Assembly (NCBI RefSeq): GCF_000004075.3
Contig: NC_026660.2
Span: 21,393,498 to 21,457,497 of the forward strand
Reading direction: 5' to 3'
Origin: Cucumis sativus
Taxonomy: Eukaryota; Streptophyta; Magnoliopsida; Cucurbitales; Cucurbitaceae
Length of the DNA: 64,000 bases
Below the pieces are notes generated by a model. The model made no database searches, had not been told where the DNA came from, and saw only the letters and a program-made list of their open reading frames with translations. The translations under genes and the position numbers were made by a program. This document shows positions 27,000 through 39,493 of the stretch, piece after piece. Each line of letters starts with the position of its first letter. The stretch's first letter is position 1.

Positions 27000-28369
27000 A
27001 ATTAACTTTGATTTTGGGTTGAATAAAAAAAACAAAGTGTTGCTGATCAAACTGAAAGAGAAGAGTTGGGAAGCAATGGATCACTAAATAATTAAATATG
27101 GTTGTTGGGATTGGAGGAGGGAAATAAATGTAAGCTTTCAACTGAAACTATTAAGTGTGGCGAAGTTGTTGGGTGGATCTTAATTGTTGCTAACAAACAT
27201 TAAATGGAATCATATTCATACATACGTACACATACACACATGTATACTCTACAATACTTAATCTCCTAAACTTTCTAACTTAAACCACAAATACAATTCT
27301 CTTGTTATATATGATACTTTTAGGACATAAAACGACGTCAATTTTAAAATGTATAGACCAAACGTTCCCATGCATTAGTTTTCTTTTAACCATATACAAT
27401 ACTGAACATATATTCTAAGTAATTTGAGGATTGACTTTTGGAAAGGTATTCCTATAACATATTAATTTAAAGCATATCCTTACCTAATTTTTCTTATGAT
27501 GTTTTAAATGGTTTGAAAATAAAAAAAGGTTTGAAGAAAGGCATTAAATGGAATTCTAGAAAAAGGAGAGCGAAAAATAAAGGGAGAGAAGAGGATGATT
27601 AATGAAGTTGGCAAAATATAAGTAATTATAAGCATAGCATAGCATCACTTTCAGTTTCCTTCCCAACTACCTCAAGCTGAGAAACGACACGTCGTAATGA
27701 ACAAATGAAGAAATTATGTGGAGAGTTTAATATATTAATAATGGATGGTAGTTGGAACCGCCCATGATAACGACGATATCATGAGCGTCGGACTGAACCG
27801 AAAAGGAGGTGGAGATGGGCCTCCGTGATTCCTTTATTTATTTATTTATCTACGAATTGAAAGCAAGTCTATTGTTCAAATAAATTTAACAAATATCAAT
27901 TCTCTTTTAGTTATATTTAAAATTTTATTTTTACACTATTTCAAGATGTGTTACTATTTGCTTTATGATATTGTTCCCCTAAATTGGAGCCACATTTTGA
28001 AGATCTAGCAGACAATGTTGCTATCGTTGGTCGCAGTAACGAATCCATAAAACTTATTTTGAGCTCTGGTTTGCAAAGGAGACTGACAACCATAATTACT
28101 ATTAAACTACCTACAAATATTAAACATTAATTGATTTTGTTTATACCCATTATATAAAGACAATAAGGTTAAGCGGGACGAGCCCCTGGGCCTATACTAA
28201 ATCCACCCGTGGTTGGTCGTGAACTTGCTTTGAAAAAAATGCAGAGTGTACGTCCTAGTCTTTTAGTCCGTCTAGAATATGTCTTTCTAGTTTTTCTAAT
28301 GATGTCTTTTTTCTTGTTGATCATTTTTTAAAAAGTTAAATAGTATGATTTTTCAAAGTAACTTCTTAA

Positions 28370-28800
28370 GGAACAGTAAGAAAAACAACACACAAACTTT
28401 GTTGATCTAGTTCGGTTAAATCCATGAGATTTTATAGCTCATATAAGTAGATTTTTTTAAGATTTAAATTACGGTAACACTTTCAACCATCTAGAGGTCA
28501 CTCCCCCTATAACTAGTTTAGCTATTTTCTGTAAACTAAAAATAATTAAACTTTTTTGAATTGTATTTAAATTTAAATTTAATGAAGATAAACAGACTCG
28601 GGTGAAGAAACTAACCCAATATCAACTTACTAAACATTCTTTAAATCTCTTATTACGGATGCACTTGGAATCATTTATTGATATCGATTCTTCACGAAAC
28701 TTGGAGCTTGAGAGACGTTTTCGAAGAATACCTTAAAGAATGAAGAACCTCTCCTTTTATAATGAAGAAAGAGATAGAAGCGGACAAGAAAATAATACCC
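28370..28800. mobile_element. Possible decayed LTR-type sequence
   Basis: AACAACACACAAACTTTGTT followed by GATCTAGTTCGGTTAAAT resembles the conserved start of some plant LTR retroelements, with CACTCCCCCTATAAC and a TTTTATAATGAAGAAAGAGA stretch downstream. No paired LTR, primer-binding site or coding domain was found. The call rests on remembered word similarity and is weak. Confidence 0.25.
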
Positions 28801-29682
28801 GTTTAAGGAAAGATATTATTGGCGATTTAAAAACTTTCGTATGATGCAAGAAATCTATCTTTTGGAAAGAAAAAAGATATCAATAAAATCTCTAAAATAA
28901 GGAAGTTATTTTTCTATTTTTTTTAAATAAAAAGAAACTAAAATACATATTCCTAAAAAAATACAATATTTTTTTATGTCCATGAGAGTTCCAATATAAC
29001 TTCTTCTACCTCTAATAGACCATGAACTAGATCACAATCTTTTTCTTCTATCTTCGACCCCCAAGTTGTATGGGTAGGAACTCGTCTCACGATTTTTTCC
29101 CATCTTTTTGCTACTTCATTTTTCCATTGTATGTAAAGTCATTTTATATTTCACTTTTTTTGTTAATGAAATACTTTAGTTTCCCATACTAAAATTTATA
29201 ACGTAAGGCCATGCTTAAACTAAAAATTGAAATAGAAATTATGTTAATTTTTCATCTCACACTCACATGTATTATAATGTTTCATTACTTTCATTCTATT
29301 AATTGTAGAGTGTCGTCTCAATTACAAATATGAAGTCTTTGGGAGTGTGGTTGGACCTTTCATTTTGGACTTAGCCTAACCCTCTTTCTATTCCTTTATT
29401 TTTTACAACCCTAGTTTGGGTTATACGTCCATAACCATTTGATTTCTTAAAATGAATCTCTTTTTTTTTCTTCAATTTTTCTATGGTTTACTTATTCTTT
29501 TTAAAGTAAAGTAAAAAAGTTATACTGATCTTAACTATTTCTAAGCATGATAGTTGAATTTTTGGTCAAATTTTAAAAACAAATTAAAGAAGTTAAAAAC
29601 AATATAATCTTTTATAGTTTACAAAATTTTGCTCTGTATATAAATCCCTTGTAAGAAATAGACAAGGAAGCAAATCTAGAAA

Positions 29683-29753
29683 TGAAATTTGAAGACATTA
29701 TGGTAGAAAGCATATAGAAGTGAAATTTGAAGACATTATGGTAGAAAGCATAT
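29683..29753. repeat. 38-bp tandem duplication
   Basis: TGAAATTTGAAGACATTATG followed by GTAGAAAGCATAT is found at 29683 and again at 29721, essentially identical. Two copies with period 38 bp imply a recent duplication. No feature is attached to it. Confidence 0.8.
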
Positions 29754-30524
29754 ATTGAAGCAAGAAGTTTAGAGATGGAAATGAGTGTAGTATTTCATTT
29801 AGTACAACAATTACGAGGATATAAAATCATGTCAATAATTACTACTAAGTTTATAAAGTTGATTTTAGCGTAAATAAATTTTCAAAAACTAAAAAAACCA
29901 AACTCATTACCAAATAGAGCCTCAAATTTTTATATTTTTAATTGTTAACTTGTTTATTGTAATATGGTGAAGTTAATTAAAAATGAGAGCAAGTCTTTCT
30001 GTTCCTTGAGGGTTTATGAACTGTGCCATTGGCGAATGTAAAAATAAATCCTACATATTTACTTTTTCAAAAATTGGCAGCAGTACATATAAATAAAAAT
30101 AAACCACATATACGATGAACTGTTAATGGTTGCTTGTTCGTATATAGATTAAGAATTATAATTTTAAAAATTATCCATCCATTAAACCTAAATACTTGTC
30201 AATGTTATAAGCAATGAATTTCCTAATATACAAATTGATAAGAAGTTTCAATTATGAATCTTTTGATCCTCAACGTATTGATGTTGGTAAGGTGTTTTAG
30301 GTAGCAAACATTCCACAACTATATACATATAGAAACGAAAGAAATTAAATGAAAACAAAATATTAATGACGACGGAATGAAAAGAATGAAACGGATAGAT
30401 AGATGATAATGAAAATGAAAAGAAGAGAAACAAATTAAATAAAAGATTATTGGAATTAATAATTGAAAAATAGAATATTGTTAATTTTTATAAATGAATG
30501 AAAAGAGGAAGAGAATGATATGAG

Positions 30525-32273
30525 TTAACTAAAAGTGGAAAGAAGAGATGGAAGCAAATGGTTGACAATAATTTGGTTGGTTTTTTGAGTAGGATGAAAG
30601 GCATCCCAAAACACATATTTATTTGCATCTGGACATGTAAATGAATTCTCTTGATTGCACAAATAGCTCATCTCAAATGTACCTGTTCCACAGCAAGCCT
30701 TTCCAGCCACTTCATACCCTAATTAAACCCACATTTCACAAAAATTAATATATAGAAACTGAGTAAATTAAATGTAGTAGTGGCCTTAGCTTAGCCTCTA
30801 GGGCATTATAAATTAAATTTGGCATCAATGGTTTAAAGAGAGAAAGAAAGAAAGAAAGAAAGAAGGGTTGGCAGTGTCTTAAAGATTGTGCCTACCAAAT
30901 CCCACAAGAAAGCATAAATGAATCACTAAATTTGGCTGCCAGATCTGTTGAGAAGTGATTGAATGAGTATCACCTAATTTTTTTCAAATGCATACAATGT
31001 TATCTGTTATATAAATTCTGCTTTCTATTCTCCTAATTATACCAAACTAACTTCTTCACATATTTTCCTTCCAAAGCCACAATGTAAATGGCTGGCTTAA
31101 TAGTACTAGTACAGACAAAAGATAATATATATATCGAAATAATTAACCTACAATATATATAACAACCCTACACTCTAAAATGCTAACCTGTCCATGGCTT
31201 GTCTGTGACAGAAATTAATATCAAAGGTAGTACCAAATCTAGGTAATTATGAATTCGGGTATGAGCAGAAAATTTATATGATAAATATAATAAATAATAG
31301 ATTAAAAAAAAAAAGAGGGTTATAAGATTTGTTACCAAATAAGTATGGGTTGGTGATGATTTGATAAAAGATAGGATAGGGATTTGAGAAAATCATGGTA
31401 AGGCCAGGGAGTTGAGTATTCAAATCTGAAACGAAAGCTTCCAATTTGTTGTTGAATTCCAAGGCCACAAGATTGTATTTATCAACACAATCAAAATTGC
31501 CCATAACATTTGTTGCTCTTTCAAGTGGCAAACAACCCATTGGAGGAAGTCCTGTGAATGAAATTTTTCTGGCTCCATCATTGTGAAGTTGTTTGATGAA
31601 ATTTCTTGCCAAATCCAATAGGAAATCTTCAAATTGTTGGATGCTAAATTGAAGTCTTCTCTGAGGAAATGTGTAGTAATTCTCTAAGAAATCATTTGTT
31701 CCTAAACTTACTAAATATAATGCTTCCTTTATTACTTCATTTGCCTTCTCATTCCCAAGATATCCTCTTAGTTTCCTTTGATACTCTTTGAAAAGCTCCA
31801 CTTCTTTCCACATCGGTATTACATTCTGAAATTTTTAAAAAAAGATAACAATAAATTTAGAAAGAAAAGGACGACGAAGTGGAATTTTATCGTATTAATT
31901 GTTGGTAGAAAAAACTTACTAGGACGTCGGAGGTGGAGTTATCGAAGCCAGTACCAGCGGAGGCGAAACAAACTCCAGTGGCGAAATCAGCAATAGTAAA
32001 AGCAGGATCTAAGTAAGCAGGAATGGTTGGTTTCAAACCAAAAGCTTCAGAAATAAAATCCGGCGGAACTTTGCCGTTAGAGAATCTTCCGGTAGGTTGT
32101 CCGGAGAGAAAGTCACGTCCATAAGGCCTAAAATTACTTTTCAACAATGTTTTGATCACATTGTTATTCCCTGAATCCACAGATGAATCTCCAAACACAA
32201 TAACAGCTGGAATTTTAGAGGATGTCAATGTGAAAGTTGTACACAACAATAACAACAACAATAAACAAGACAT
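30525..32273 (-). CDS. GDSL esterase/lipase (copy B)
   Basis: Second secreted SGNH-fold hydrolase of the tandem pair. Exons 32273-31920, 31825-31336 and 30718-30525 give 345 residues. Exons 2 and 3 are exactly 490 and 194 nt, the same as in copy A, and only exon 1 differs (354 against 381 nt, a shorter N-terminus). A leucine-rich signal segment covers residues 3-16. Catalytic residues are intact: Ser30 in GDSSVDSGNNN, Asn162 in LGTND, and Asp320 and His323 in DAFHPTQ. The second intron is long (about 620 bp) and contains a GAAA microsatellite near 30840-30865. A TATAAATA box lies about 52-60 bp before the ATG. The pair is a tandem duplication; the encoded proteins differ at many positions, so it is not recent. 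Confidence 0.93.
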
Positions 32274-32324
32274 ATTATATATTATGAGAGAAAAAAAGTG
32301 TTCTTTGGGAAAGAAAATGGAAGA

Positions 32325-32332
32325 TATTTATA
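32325..32332 (-). promoter_or_regulatory. TATA box of GDSL copy B
   Basis: The minus strand reads TATAAATA here, about 52 bp before the start codon at 32273. That predicts a short leader of about 20-30 nt. The fit to plant TATA consensus is good, and the position is the main support. Confidence 0.5.
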
Positions 32333-32349
32333 ATATATATGGAGAGTGA

Positions 32350-35300
32350 TAGAAGATGTGATGAATTCGAGGGTTAAATTTTGATATAAATTTAGAGAAA
32401 GGAGGGAGAGGTTGTGGTTTGGTGGGAAATTTAATGAGGATTTTGATGGAAGGGTCGTTGGTCCAACAAAATCTACATGCAAAATGCCAACAAAGTATAT
32501 TTTGTGTATAGTTAATTTGGTGGGTTTTCAGTTATGACTGCCACCCAGGTGGATGGCGACCAAAATTAATACAAAAACTCTACTGAGAATTAGAATAATT
32601 AAGAACTGTTTAAGTATATGTTAGCTCTTAATTCCCAAACACTTTGCACATATATTTGGAGAAGTTATAATGTATCCAAAGATATATTAGTAAGGCTGAA
32701 ACGTTCCAAAAGATGGTTGATTTTAAAGTAAGAAACAAATGAGATACTAAACCTCTTCAATTCTTGGTAAACTAAATGGTGGTGGAATATTTTTACTCAC
32801 CAAACTCAACCCAACATGTTGAAGCTCTTATATTATATCTTTCCATAAGAGAAGTAGACAGATTTTGTAAGACAGTTTATCTGGTGCATAGTCTTCTAAG
32901 AAGACCAACAAGACTCTATACCTTCTTTGAGAGAATACTATCAAACTGAACTGCTTTCTTAATTCTGATCTCTGATTAATTCTAACTTGTTTAAGGCCTG
33001 TTTGGTACTCTCGAAAATTTAATTGGTGCAACGATGTAGTCCATTATTTGACTAAAGGGAAACAGTATATAATCGTTAAGGAAGGCAATAACTCCATATT
33101 CTCATTGAGAGAGAAGATACATTGCTGGTTGCTTTCTTGGTTTTGATATACTCTCTGATTTGATTAATTTTAAATTATTTAATTAGTAATTACATATAAC
33201 TTCTACTATCTTTCTAAATTGAAAGATTTTCCTCTAACCTTTCCCGTTGTACTTTTATTCTATAAAAAATATGTTTGGAAGCACTTAAAGAAAAGTAATC
33301 AAACCACAGGTGTAGTTATTTCATCTTACCAATTATGCAACAATTGTATGATAAGAAATTATTTGGCCATAGCCATACCAGTAGACCACCACAATGTGGG
33401 AGACATATTTTCATTATTAAATGACAGAAAGAAATACTCTGAATGTATATTCAATAATCATTTAGAGATATGGATATATTATTGAACTCAAAACATCATC
33501 TTTTTTGGAGAAATGGTCTTACAGAACCTCAACTTAAATTGCTTGAACAATGATTTATTTTTACATAATCCAAGTTTTTGGTTTAACAAACAATCTTAGT
33601 TTAAGTAACAGAGACATACAATTTGGTGATCTTATGAGAAAATACTGCATCATAAATAATAGCATTCATCACCATTTATTATTTTTATTATTAATGAACA
33701 AAGTCAATAATTATATTGAAACGTTCTTAATTATTAAAAAAGAAAAAACTACTCCCAATATTCGAAGGGCTCATAAAGTGGCATTTAAGAAAGACATATA
33801 TCCAAAGATATCAATATAATACACACATCCAAAGTCTTTGGTCCTTATATTTGGTGAAGAAGTTGGAAATGGAATAGATATTATATTTAAATAAAAACAA
33901 TCTTTAAGAAAGAAATGAAAAATATACCATTGATTGATCTATAAGATCTTGTATCATTGTTTATAACATGAGGAAAATAAAGTCGATAAATTATATGGAT
34001 ATAGTATTTACTTATAAAATTGGCTAATCAATTAAACACTAAACTATGTGTATATGTTGTCCTAAAACTTATATTTGTGTTTCCAAAATAAAATTTTTAT
34101 ACTTTTACTCCTTCAATTTAATATTTAGTTTGTAATAATTTATAAGTTTTAGGAAATAAACTTGTCTTACTAGATTGAAATAAGTAATGGAAACTAAATT
34201 TATGTTAAAAAATAAAATTATATTATTTTCATAAAAGATTAAAACTAAAAGAAGTATGAATGGTTTACCCACAAATTACTATATATAATTGTATAATTGA
34301 AGATATGCATATAATATATAGTGACATAAAATAAGAGCAATATATAATGTGTTATGGGTGAGAATTAATGGAGGGTAGGAAACAATATTTGTGGAATTTT
34401 ATTAATGATGAAAAAAAATAATTGTAAATATTTATGTTAGTTGGGTAATAAAATAATGTTTGGTTTGGTATTTATTACTTGGAGTGTGACCTAATAAATT
34501 TGCAGCATAATTAGGTTTTTCCCATTCATTTTCAGTACGGACCTTTTTTCTTTTGAGGTTAATTGTGTGTATAACTTTAATTATTGAATGCTTAATCCAA
34601 TACCAACTTGGTTGCTTATTACTTATTATTACAGTTGGAAAAATGAGTGTGGAATATTATTATTAGTAGGGTTGAGGGTGGATTCAAGAAATTATGGTTA
34701 AAAAGGAGTTGAAGATTAAAGGAACGAGAGCTGAAGTTGGGCTCGAGACTAAGCCTAATCCAAGCCTCGAAGAGGCCGAGAGCTTGGTATAGGGCTAGGC
34801 AAGAAGGGCGATTACCGGGTAAAAGTATTGGATTGATTGGTTTGGCTTGAAAGAAATATGTAGCCCACCGAGAAATGATAAACCAACCAAGATTAGGAAT
34901 CAAGATGAAAGACGCTCTATGAATAAGATTAGTAGCAAATGAGGGTGTGAAAGAGGGTAAGTTCTTCCATCAAATACTCTCTTCTACTTCCAATCTTCTG
35001 ACTTAAGTGTTTAAGTGGCCGTTGTGGCTTACATCACATCGGTGTCCAAGTTTCTCTTTTTTTCTAAAATACAAATTTAACGTTGTTGTCTCATGGAGAT
35101 CAAGTACGTTTGGATTGGTCAAAATTTGACATCGACAATTACTATTGAAATCTATGAAATTAATTTGATATATGTTTTAAAGGATTAGTTTTTGGTACGA
35201 AAAGAAATATTTCACTTTGGATTGAGTTTTTTTAACAATTAATTTTATTTGTTGTTATTTTGTTTGTTGATGCCAAAAAATGGATCAACATTAAAATTTA

Positions 35301-36430
35301 CACGGGTGTGTTGTATAGCCACACATACTTCGATGTTTAAGTCAATATTGTATTTCTGAGTAACTAGACAATAATGAAAATAGTAGATTATTCAAGCATA
35401 CCTTTGACGGTCAATATGTCTTTAGTCGCTTATATAGAATGACGTTTTGTAACGACATTAACTGTTAAGTTGATAATCAATGAACGGTTACACAAATCTA
35501 TAAATGCCCCCAATGACTCTTTTATGACACCCATCCATTTAGAATCATATTCAATCGCTTAGGAGAACTTAGAGATAATCTTCCTCTCCGTCCTCTAAGC
35601 TCTGCTAAGCATTTCTCTAAGGGTACACTCTCTCAGGGGTAATTCCCCACCTCTTGTGAGCTCCTGTTTTCTACACACCTTTGTTTTTTTTTTCTTTTAT
35701 AACCATTTGTCACTTGTTTGTCTAAAATAAATAAATTTGTACACTTTAAGTAAAGTATATGAACTATAATAAGAAGAAAAATAATAATTATAAATCACTA
35801 AATGATTTTAGAATATTGTATGACTATTTTTTATTTGGCAATTTATCATTTTGAAAATTTTTGTGAAATTTATATTTTAACTTAGAATTATGCCAGAAAA
35901 TTAATGTTCGCTAAGAATTAAAAAATTACGACTTTAAAAGGTGAAGATGATATCATATAATTTATTTTAAAATAGATTATTTTTTAACTTAAAAAAACTC
36001 CAAACACCATGATCATAATATTAACGGTGTAGGAGAATAGTTTTAACTATTTTTTAAAGTTATTTTATCAGAAAGAATTAATGATAGAAAACTCTTATTA
36101 AGTTAAAAGACTACTTTTAAAACTAACTAAAAATATATAGCAAACTTTGTTTTTCCTTCTAAATAACAAGAATGGTTTCATTGCCACATTATTCCAACGA
36201 ACAATTTCAATAACTTACGAAAATAAATAGAAATAGTAAACAAAGTGTATCTTAAAATGAGTTTAGAAACTCGATGTTTAAGCCTTAAGAATAGCTCTTC
36301 CTCTCATAAACAAAAATAAAAAGACACCCATAATAGTAAATCAATAAATCAAAACAAAAATCAGAAGAAGAAAAAGAAAGGTTATAAATTTCCAAATCAA
36401 TTGACATTTCCCATTTGAAATCCCCATCTT
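32350..36430. other. Intergenic region between GDSL copy B and the small secreted gene
   Basis: No gene can be supported. Open frames at 33219-33485, 33550-33819 and 34619-34903 have no recognisable domains. A GC-richer block at 34730-34880 and a TATA-bearing block at 35450-35690 look like worn retroelement or promoter sequence. The remainder is AT-rich. Confidence 0.55.
35440..35690 (+). mobile_element. Possible solo-LTR remnant with TATA box
   Basis: CTATAAATGCCCCCAATGAC near 35497 resembles an LTR TATA box. It is followed by a pyrimidine-rich stretch, TCCTCTCCGTCCTCTAAGCT, and TCTCTCAGGGGTAATTCC. This layout is typical of the R-U5 part of plant LTRs. Neither terminal TG/CA pair nor a target duplication could be fixed, so this is tentative. 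Confidence 0.25.
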
Positions 36431-36438
36431 AAAAACAA

Positions 36439-36448
36439 TATATATAAG
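36439..36448 (+). promoter_or_regulatory. TATA box of small secreted-protein gene
   Basis: TATATATAAG lies 91-100 bp before the ATG at 36539, a suitable distance for a leader of about 60 nt. A second TA run at 36508-36523 is too close to the start codon to be the likely TATA element. Confidence 0.4.
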
Positions 36449-36538
36449 AGAATATATATTAACCCTTTTATTCTAAAATAAAATAAAATTTTAAAAAAAT
36501 ATAAAGATATATATATATATATAGTGATATTGATCGGT

Positions 36539-36904
36539 ATGACCAAAATGGGAATTTCGAAAGGGCTTTCATTTGTTTGCGTCATCGCCATCTTAATTTG
36601 CAAAGTCGCCGACGCCGATGCCGACCACTTCGGGATACACGCGGTGGGGCACGCGGTGGAGCCCTTCTGCCCAGGTGGATACTCCGACAGAGGGGACCAC
36701 TGCCAGCACCTCGGCCGCATCAGCTCCGTTAACTACAACGAGAATGACGACGACGATGAATTTGACGACACTTATAAAGTAGTGGGAAAACTTTCGGCGT
36801 CGCTTTCGCCTGAGGCCGCCGAAGATCGGGCGGACGGTTTAGAACTTGGTATCTTTTCACCTCATGATCGGCTTTCCGTCAAGGAAATCGTCTTGGGGCA
36901 TTGA
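36539..36904 (+). CDS. Small secreted-type protein, unknown function
   Basis: Single-exon gene for 121 residues that I do not recognise. ATG 36539 is chosen because it starts an MTKMGISK basic stretch followed by a hydrophobic core LSFVCVIAILIC and then ADADADHF, which looks like a signal peptide with cleavage near residue 27. The mature part has two cysteines (in EPFCPGG and DHCQHL), a His/Gly-rich start, an acidic run (NDDDDEFDD) and a C-terminus ending VKEIVLGH. The coding stretch is clearly GC-richer than its AT-rich flanks, with G or C common at third positions, which supports real coding. No transmembrane segment follows the signal. It could be a secreted peptide precursor or a lineage-specific protein; no function is assigned. 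Confidence 0.7.
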   Translation: MTKMGISKGLSFVCVIAILICKVADADADHFGIHAVGHAVEPFCPGGYSDRGDHCQHLGRISSVNYNENDDDDEFDDTYKVVGKLSASLSPEAAEDRADGLELGIFSPHDRLSVKEIVLGH

Positions 36905-39490
36905 TTTTTGGTTCCATTTTTTATTATAATTACTCTCCATCTCTACTTTTTTTTAAAAAAAAAATTATTTCATGACAATTATTTGTTTTTGAAATTAATT
37001 CTATGTATGGTTTTTCTTTTCTTTTCTTTTTTTATTGGTAGAAAGTTTGGAACTTCAATATGATCAAATTGTTTGGGGTTCCTTGTGATTAATTACATGA
37101 TGATGATGATTAATATCTAGTCTTTGTCTTTGTTTATTCTTTTCCTCTTTTGAAATGATAATATCAATAATATAATATAAATAACAGGTGTTAGACTAAG
37201 TTACATAAATATAATTCACCTTTGGTGATCTATGACTATTTTTGATTGATTTAACAAAGTGCTAATTCCAAGAAAATAAGATTATAGTGATTTTATTTTA
37301 TTTAATAATGATAAAATATTAACGTGATTTATTTGTTGGGTAATTAATAATGATGGGTTGAATGGAGGTTTTGAATAAAGTGAACGTGGAAATTTGATAC
37401 AAAGATTATAGGAATTGAGAAGTACATTATTGTTGTTGTTGTAGTCATTTTCAAGATTTTCCATATGGAAAGTGAATTTAGTGTCATTTCATATTTTAAT
37501 CTTCTAAGGTCTACCCAAAGTTAGTGGTCAATATCACAATTATTTTATCCCAACTTATGTTCATTTTTTCTTTTTCTTCTTTATGGTCTAAGGACTCTGA
37601 ACCCTCAAATTTGTTTCTTTCCTTTTTTTGGTTGGAAACACACACACATGTATATATATGAGATTATTTAGATTAAAACATTTATTTCGATTGATGTATT
37701 TTCAATATTCAATACTTTTAAGAATGGTTCCTTTTATCCCATTTTATTTTTATTTTTATATCATGGCTTTTTAATAAATAAAAAAAATAGTATGACACTT
37801 ACATTTCAATTCATTTACCTTATACAAATTTGTAGTAAAAGAGTTCCATAGGGTATAAAATCAGTAAAATTTTGCAAATATATTGAAATGGAAAATTTGG
37901 GATTAGCTAGAGTGCACCTATATTGAGTTGACGTGAACACTCTCGAATATTAATATATATATAAAGTGTGTGATCGAACAAAAATTGAATGAAGAATATA
38001 ATAAACATTTTGAAAGTATAGAAAGGAAAGTGGACCAAACCCCAACAAAATAATATATAAATCAAAATAGGATCAAAGAGATGAGTAATTTTTTGAGATG
38101 AACATGTAATAAATTAACATTCAAAAGTGTGTTTGAGAGTAATAGTTAGAGCAATAATTTTAGAAGGAAAAAAGAAATAGGTACAATTCCTTTTTTAAAA
38201 TCGATTTCTAAACCATCAAAATTCAAATTTATGTTTTGTAAGAACTTTTAAAATTGATTTTCAATAATGATTTTTTATACAAAAGTCATTTTAAAACTTT
38301 TAAAACTATCAAATTACCAAGAAGAGTATTTTGGGTTTTTTGAAAAACTATATAAAATATCGTAGTGATTTTCAATTAATCATCTTCCCACAATTTCTAG
38401 AGAGGTGATACTTCAAAATAAATTTTAGAGTGATTTCTTATTCTTCTAAAATCATGTTTTAGATTTTCAAACACCATATTTTAAAAAACAATTACTACAA
38501 AACACACTAAAAAAAACATAAATAAGATTTAGCTTTAACTTCATATATGACTTTTAAACATACAGATGATCATTTATTTATTTATTTTAACTAAATTTTT
38601 GAAAAAGAAAAATGGAATTACCGCACGAAGTACATCTTCATGAACAGAAAAAAAAATCATTATCAAAAGCAAAATGAGACGACCGAATCATTTCACCATG
38701 CTAAAAAAGAGAGAAGATTCTCACCTGCAGCAGAATTTTGAAAACATATGATAAAAATGGAAACTTTAGTTATACTATGGTAATAGAAATTGAATTTGTG
38801 TTTGTTTTAGTATTTATACTATCAATTTTTGTTCATTTCAATCCATTGGAAATGAATAATAATGAAAACTAAAACAAACATGAATTGGCAAAAAGAAACA
38901 GAAACCAAAAGTAAAAGTAAAAGGACAGAAAAAGAAGAGTCCAAAGATGACAACAAAATTGGAGAAGGCGTGGGAGGACACGTGAAGGGCAAGTGAAAGA
39001 AGAAGCAACAGTGGTAGTAATAGGCTGAGCATTCTCAGAAAGCATTACAGAGAACAGAACAAAACTTCAAGTTGCAAAAAAGAAAGTATAGTTTGGACAT
39101 TCTGATAAAGCAAATTCTAAAACAAACCCATCATACCACAAAAGACAACCACCACATAACATTCATCTAGACTAAAAGGCTAAAAAGACTTGGAGAGAGA
39201 GAGAGAAAAAGTAGAGATATCTGCTGATATTTATGATATTGTATAAGATTAGTGATGAGTCAACAATATCTCACTGCATTTGAGGTACAACAAACCCAAA
39301 GAGTAATGTTATAAAAAAAGAAATACCACACCCATTCATCATACAAACCTAAAGTTTGCCACTTTTTTCACCCCTCAAATTCAGGAAGACTCATCACAAC
39401 TGACAAACTTGTTTGCAGGTGAAGGAAAAAAAAAAAAAAAAGAACTATGGATGGGATCTTGCAAAAACTATTAAGATGACTGACTTGAGA
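36905..39490. other. Intergenic region before IBR5, with a MITE-like element
   Basis: The beginning is probably the 3' UTR of the small secreted gene and the end the 3' UTR of IBR5. Between them the sequence is AT-rich, with a MITE-like element at 38126-38508. No gene is supported. Confidence 0.55.
38126..38508. mobile_element. 383-bp MITE-like element
   Basis: AGTGTGTTT at 38126-38134 is exactly inverted at 38500-38508. The match extends imperfectly to about 20 bp (GAGAGTAATAGTTA against TGTAGTAATTGTTT). The interior has no coding potential. The left end continues AGTAATAGTTAGAGCAATAATTTTAG, which resembles the right end (complement) of the 23359-24445 element, so the two are probably one family. 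No clear target-site duplication was found. Confidence 0.55.
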
Positions 39491-39493
39491 GTT

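Larger units (their letters stand above)
27100..30480. other. Intergenic region between the two GDSL genes
   Basis: No gene was found. The part next to 27100-27350 is the promoter side of GDSL copy A. A GC-richer stretch lies near 27560-27830. Sequence near 28370-28800 has words seen at LTR-retrotransposon ends (see the separate entry), and a 38-bp tandem duplication lies at 29683-29753. The final few hundred bases are probably the 3' UTR of GDSL copy B. Confidence 0.55.

Noticed and set aside
26752..27087. Plus-strand 111-codon frame over GDSL copy A
   Set aside because: Antisense shadow of the first GDSL exon, which has clear catalytic motifs on the minus strand.
33219..33819. Two consecutive plus-strand frames of 88 and 89 codons
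   Set aside because: Very AT-rich, no domain, no splice connection between them.
34619..34903. Minus-strand 94-codon frame
   Set aside because: No family match; it overlaps a GC-richer block that looks like worn repeat sequence.
36397..36720. Minus-strand 107-codon frame over the small secreted gene
   Set aside because: Antisense shadow without signal peptide or domain; the plus-strand frame has a signal peptide and TATA box.
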